Shown here: positions 61,722 through 64,000 of the stretch, one piece after another
Numbering within the stretch: position 1 is the first letter of the stretch
Layout of the letters: each line of letters starts with the position of its first letter
Assembly: GCF_001277295.1 (NCBI RefSeq)
Contig: NZ_CP011456.1
Location: forward strand, 1,488,001 to 1,552,000
DNA length: 64,000 nt
From: Anabaena sp. WA102
Lineage (GTDB): Bacteria > Cyanobacteriota > Cyanobacteriia > Cyanobacteriales > Nostocaceae
Direction: 5' to 3'
Made by a program: the position numbers and the translations under genes
The notes under the pieces: model-generated
The model's input: only the letters and a program-made list of their open reading frames with translations
Told to the model about the DNA's origin: nothing
Databases searched by the model: none

Positions 61722-62567
61722 ATGATTTTCATACTACCTTTTTTAGTTAGTGCTGTAAGTGTTGCCGTTGGTGGTTTTATTGGTGTTTTGACTACTCATA
61801 CTGCTGGAGAAAAGGATAGACAAGCTGCAAAACATCACAGACAAGTTGCAAATGAATTAGTTGAGAAATACGCGAATATAAAAAAACAATACTATGAACT
61901 TGCTGATGAAAGTCAGAAACAAATTGACGATTTAACTCGACAGATTGCATTAGGTGAAATAGAAAAAGACTGTTTGCGTTTAGCACTGAGATTGCAACAG
62001 AGTTTGATTTATTTGATGTGGGAAATTGATAAAGAACCAACAGCAGAAATTTTAAATCAGTTTAAACTAGCAGTAGAACAAACTAATTATGTTCTCTACC
62101 AATTAAATGAGGAATTAATTATTGTTCCTAGTGATTACTATCAACGTATTTCTGGAGTTGTTCCAAAACCAGAACGAAGATTACCACAAAGATTTAGTTT
62201 TATTAATAATCCAGAATTGGAGGATATATATAATAGAATTTACAATAGTGGTAATAGACTCTTACAGTATCTAAATGAGACTCGTAATAGACGTATTAAA
62301 GAATGTGATATTATTAAAAAGCTGCAAAATTTTGAGGATAATATCACAAAAGCTTTGTATGATTTATCGCAATACAAAAGTCAGGCAGGCTTAATTTCGA
62401 GATTAACAGATATTTTGGATAAAATTAACAAATCTGCTCAAGATACAGCTTATCTATGTAATGTAGACATTAGAGGATGGGATCTAGAATTTGAACAATT
62501 GAAAGCTAAAATATTTCAATATCAAAAAAATCATGATGCAGCTAAAACTAAGACTAAAAGTAACTAA
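61722..62567 (+). CDS. Membrane-anchored coiled-coil protein, paralogue of the N-terminus of the next gene
   Basis: This is a 281-residue protein. Residues 1-27 form a membrane anchor (FILPFLVSAVSVAVGGFIGV), followed by the motif TAGEKDRQAAKHHRQVANEL and a long coiled coil (YYELADESQKQIDDLTRQIA). LMWEIDKEPTAEILNQFKLA and ELIIVPSDYYQRI follow. The remainder is helical with no recognised domain. The next gene has the same first 140 residues but then switches to an actin-like fold, so this protein looks like the short partner. CAGGA precedes the ATG by 6 bases. I do not recognise a named family. Confidence 0.8.
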   Translation: MIFILPFLVSAVSVAVGGFIGVLTTHTAGEKDRQAAKHHRQVANELVEKYANIKKQYYELADESQKQIDDLTRQIALGEIEKDCLRLALRLQQSLIYLMWEIDKEPTAEILNQFKLAVEQTNYVLYQLNEELIIVPSDYYQRISGVVPKPERRLPQRFSFINNPELEDIYNRIYNSGNRLLQYLNETRNRRIKECDIIKKLQNFEDNITKALYDLSQYKSQAGLISRLTDILDKINKSAQDTAYLCNVDIRGWDLEFEQLKAKIFQYQKNHDAAKTKTKSN

Positions 62568-62627
62568 AGTAATTAATTTTTGCAGGTATTAACAACACTA
62601 ATCAATAGAGGATTGATCAAAAAATCT

Positions 62628-64000
62628 ATGATTTTCATACTACCTTTTGTATTTGGTGCTTTAGGTCTAGCTGTTGGTACTGTTGCAGGTGCTTTTACTT
62701 CTCATGCTGCTGGAGAAAAGGATAGACAATCTGCGAAACATCACAGACAAGTGGCAAACGAATTAACAGATAAATATACAAATTTAGAGAAAAAATATTA
62801 TAAATTTGTTGAGGAAAGTAAAAAGCAAATTAAGGAGTTAACGAAACAGAATTCATTAAGTGAAGTAGAGAAAGATTGTTTGCGGATGGTATTACTATTA
62901 CAGCAAAACCTTATTTACTTAATGTGGGAGATTGATAGAGAACCTACAACAGATACTTTAAACAAATTTCAAGCAGCAGTAGAACAAACTAACCAAGTTC
63001 TTGAGCAACTACACGAGGAGTTAATTATCGTTCCAAATGACTACTATGAGAGTCTTTTAAAAGCCATAGAAGCACAAAATATAAGAGAAAAAACACTAAT
63101 TAAGGAAGCAAAAATAAATGATATTTTTTGTAAAACTATTCTCAGTGTTGATTTAGGTAGAAGTGCTATAAAAACCTGTGTGAGTCGTGAACCTGGTAAT
63201 GTGGCTTTCATTCCTTCTCCTGTGAAGCAAATGTCAATAAAACAAATTCGTGGCTTGGTGATGGAAGCCAAAGGAACTGATCCATTAATGAATTTGTGGA
63301 TAGAATATCAAGATATTGGTTATGCTGTTGGTCAATTAGCAGAAGACTTTGGTGCAAATCTCGGTATTGGCCAATCTATATTAGAGGACGCACTTATCAA
63401 AGTGTTATCATCTGCTGGCTACTTTAAGCTTAAAGATGAAATTGCTGTTGTCCTGAGTTTACCTTTCGTTTCCTTAGAGCAGTTTGAAGATGAGAAAGCG
63501 CATTTGAATAGGTTGTTAATTGGCCTCCATGTAATGAATTTTAGAGGTGAATTAGTGTCCTTGAATATTACTAAGGTATGGGTAATACCAAATGCCTATG
63601 GTAGTTTACTATGGTCAGAAACTCAACCTAATAAAGCAACAGCAGTTCCCGACTTTACAAAAATACCACTAGCAGTTGTTGATATTGGACATCAAAGTAT
63701 TCACATGATTATGGTAGATAATTTCCGTTTTGTTAAATATCTTTCTAAGAGTGAAGACTTCGGAATGAGCAAGTTTTATGAATTGATAGCATATGAAATA
63801 GGAGGTGCTGATAGTCAGTCTTTAGCATTTCTTTCTGCGGTTAATAAACCTAAAGGGGAACGTTTCTACCGTCCTAAAGGCTCTAGCACTCCCGCTAATT
63901 TAGATGATTTTCTCCCCAATCTGACAGAGCAGTTTTCACGGGAAATTTGCTCTCGTGTGTTAGCGTGGTTGCCAGAGCGGGTAAATGATGTGATTATTAC
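62628..64000 (+). CDS. Membrane-anchored actin-like (ParM/Hsp70-fold) ATPase, C-terminus beyond window
   Basis: The frame is open from the ATG at 62628 to the right edge, 457 codons. Residues 1-27 form a membrane anchor (MIFILPFVFGALGLAVGTVA), then AAGEKDRQSAKHHRQVANEL and coiled coil to about 160, which copies the preceding gene. From 170 on it is an actin/Hsp70-type ATPase: phosphate-1 loop LSVDLGRSAIKT (Asp175) and phosphate-2 loop AVVDIGHQSIHMIMV (Asp352), with ParM/Alp-like strands between (EIAVVLSLPF, KVWVIPNAYGSLLW). It could form filaments tethered to the membrane and control the HNH partner; this is inference. Confidence 0.82.
   Translation, partial: MIFILPFVFGALGLAVGTVAGAFTSHAAGEKDRQSAKHHRQVANELTDKYTNLEKKYYKFVEESKKQIKELTKQNSLSEVEKDCLRMVLLLQQNLIYLMWEIDREPTTDTLNKFQAAVEQTNQVLEQLHEELIIVPNDYYESLLKAIEAQNIREKTLIKEAKINDIFCKTILSVDLGRSAIKTCVSREPGNVAFIPSPVKQMSIKQIRGLVMEAKGTDPLMNLWIEYQDIGYAVGQLAEDFGANLGIGQSILEDALIKVLSSAGYFKLKDEIAVVLSLPFVSLEQFEDEKAHLNRLLIGLHVMNFRGELVSLNITKVWVIPNAYGSLLWSETQPNKATAVPDFTKIPLAVVDIGHQSIHMIMVDNFRFVKYLSKSEDFGMSKFYELIAYEIGGADSQSLAFLSAVNKPKGERFYRPKGSSTPANLDDFLPNLTEQFSREICSRVLAWLPERVNDVII

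Noticed and set aside
1..64000. tRNA and rRNA genes
   Set aside because: I scanned the intergenic stretches by eye for clover-leaf motifs and conserved rRNA words and found none; a covariance scan would be decisive.

Overview
The window comes from a filamentous (Nostocales-type) cyanobacterium. The sequence signs are AT-rich DNA, many HIP1 octamers (GCGATCGC), heptanucleotide tandem repeats, many small inverted-repeat elements, and typical cyanobacterial families: ferredoxin-type GltS, DUF29, Uma2, AAA_35 ATPases and an SLH-domain beta-helix protein. Assignment below order level is not supported by what I can see.

Layout. 1-2.3 kb: secreted DUF1565/SLH protein running off the left edge and a small conserved protein. 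2.4-8.4 kb: translation/transcription operon rimP-nusA-ylxR-infB on the minus strand with an attenuator-like hairpin before rimP. 8.6-10.5 kb: probable 6S RNA, purK and a pentapeptide-repeat gene. 11-15.3 kb: small proteins, mutS with a frameshifted 3' end, and a secreted cysteine-motif gene broken by an in-frame TGA. 15.7-24.2 kb: accessory region with a GNAT gene, two AAA_35 ATPases (one with membrane segments, one with an N-terminal helical domain), an HTH-TPR protein and a deleted HTH-WD40 gene, separated by nested MITEs. 24.2-30.3 kb: LON-domain protein and the str operon (rpsL, rpsG, fusA, tuf, rpsJ). 30.6-33.7 kb: HesB/IscA protein, sugar-phosphate-type cupin and a secreted phosphodiester glycosidase-like protein. 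34.9-39.5 kb: gltS. 39.8-43 kb: decay zone with an internally deleted holA-like gene, an IS4-type element and gene fragments. 43.3-50 kb: a set resembling the Arn lipid-glycosylation pathway (deacetylase, small DMT carrier, GT2, two GT39/GT83 enzymes). 50-56.8 kb: a nest of MITEs, Uma2, ABC-2 permease, DedA, ABC exporter and a TacAT-type toxin-antitoxin pair with a clear palindromic operator. 57-60.4 kb: DUF29, a peptidase-like protein that has lost its zinc motif, a 2TM protein, Uma2 and an orphan antitoxin. 60.7-64 kb: three same-strand genes for an HNH-type protein with a glycine-rich membrane region, a membrane-anchored coiled-coil protein, and a paralogue of it fused to an actin-like ATPase that continues past the right edge.

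The most interesting candidate system is this last three-gene unit. The best proven structural finding is a 148-bp MITE family that inserts at TA. Filled and empty sites can be compared inside this window.
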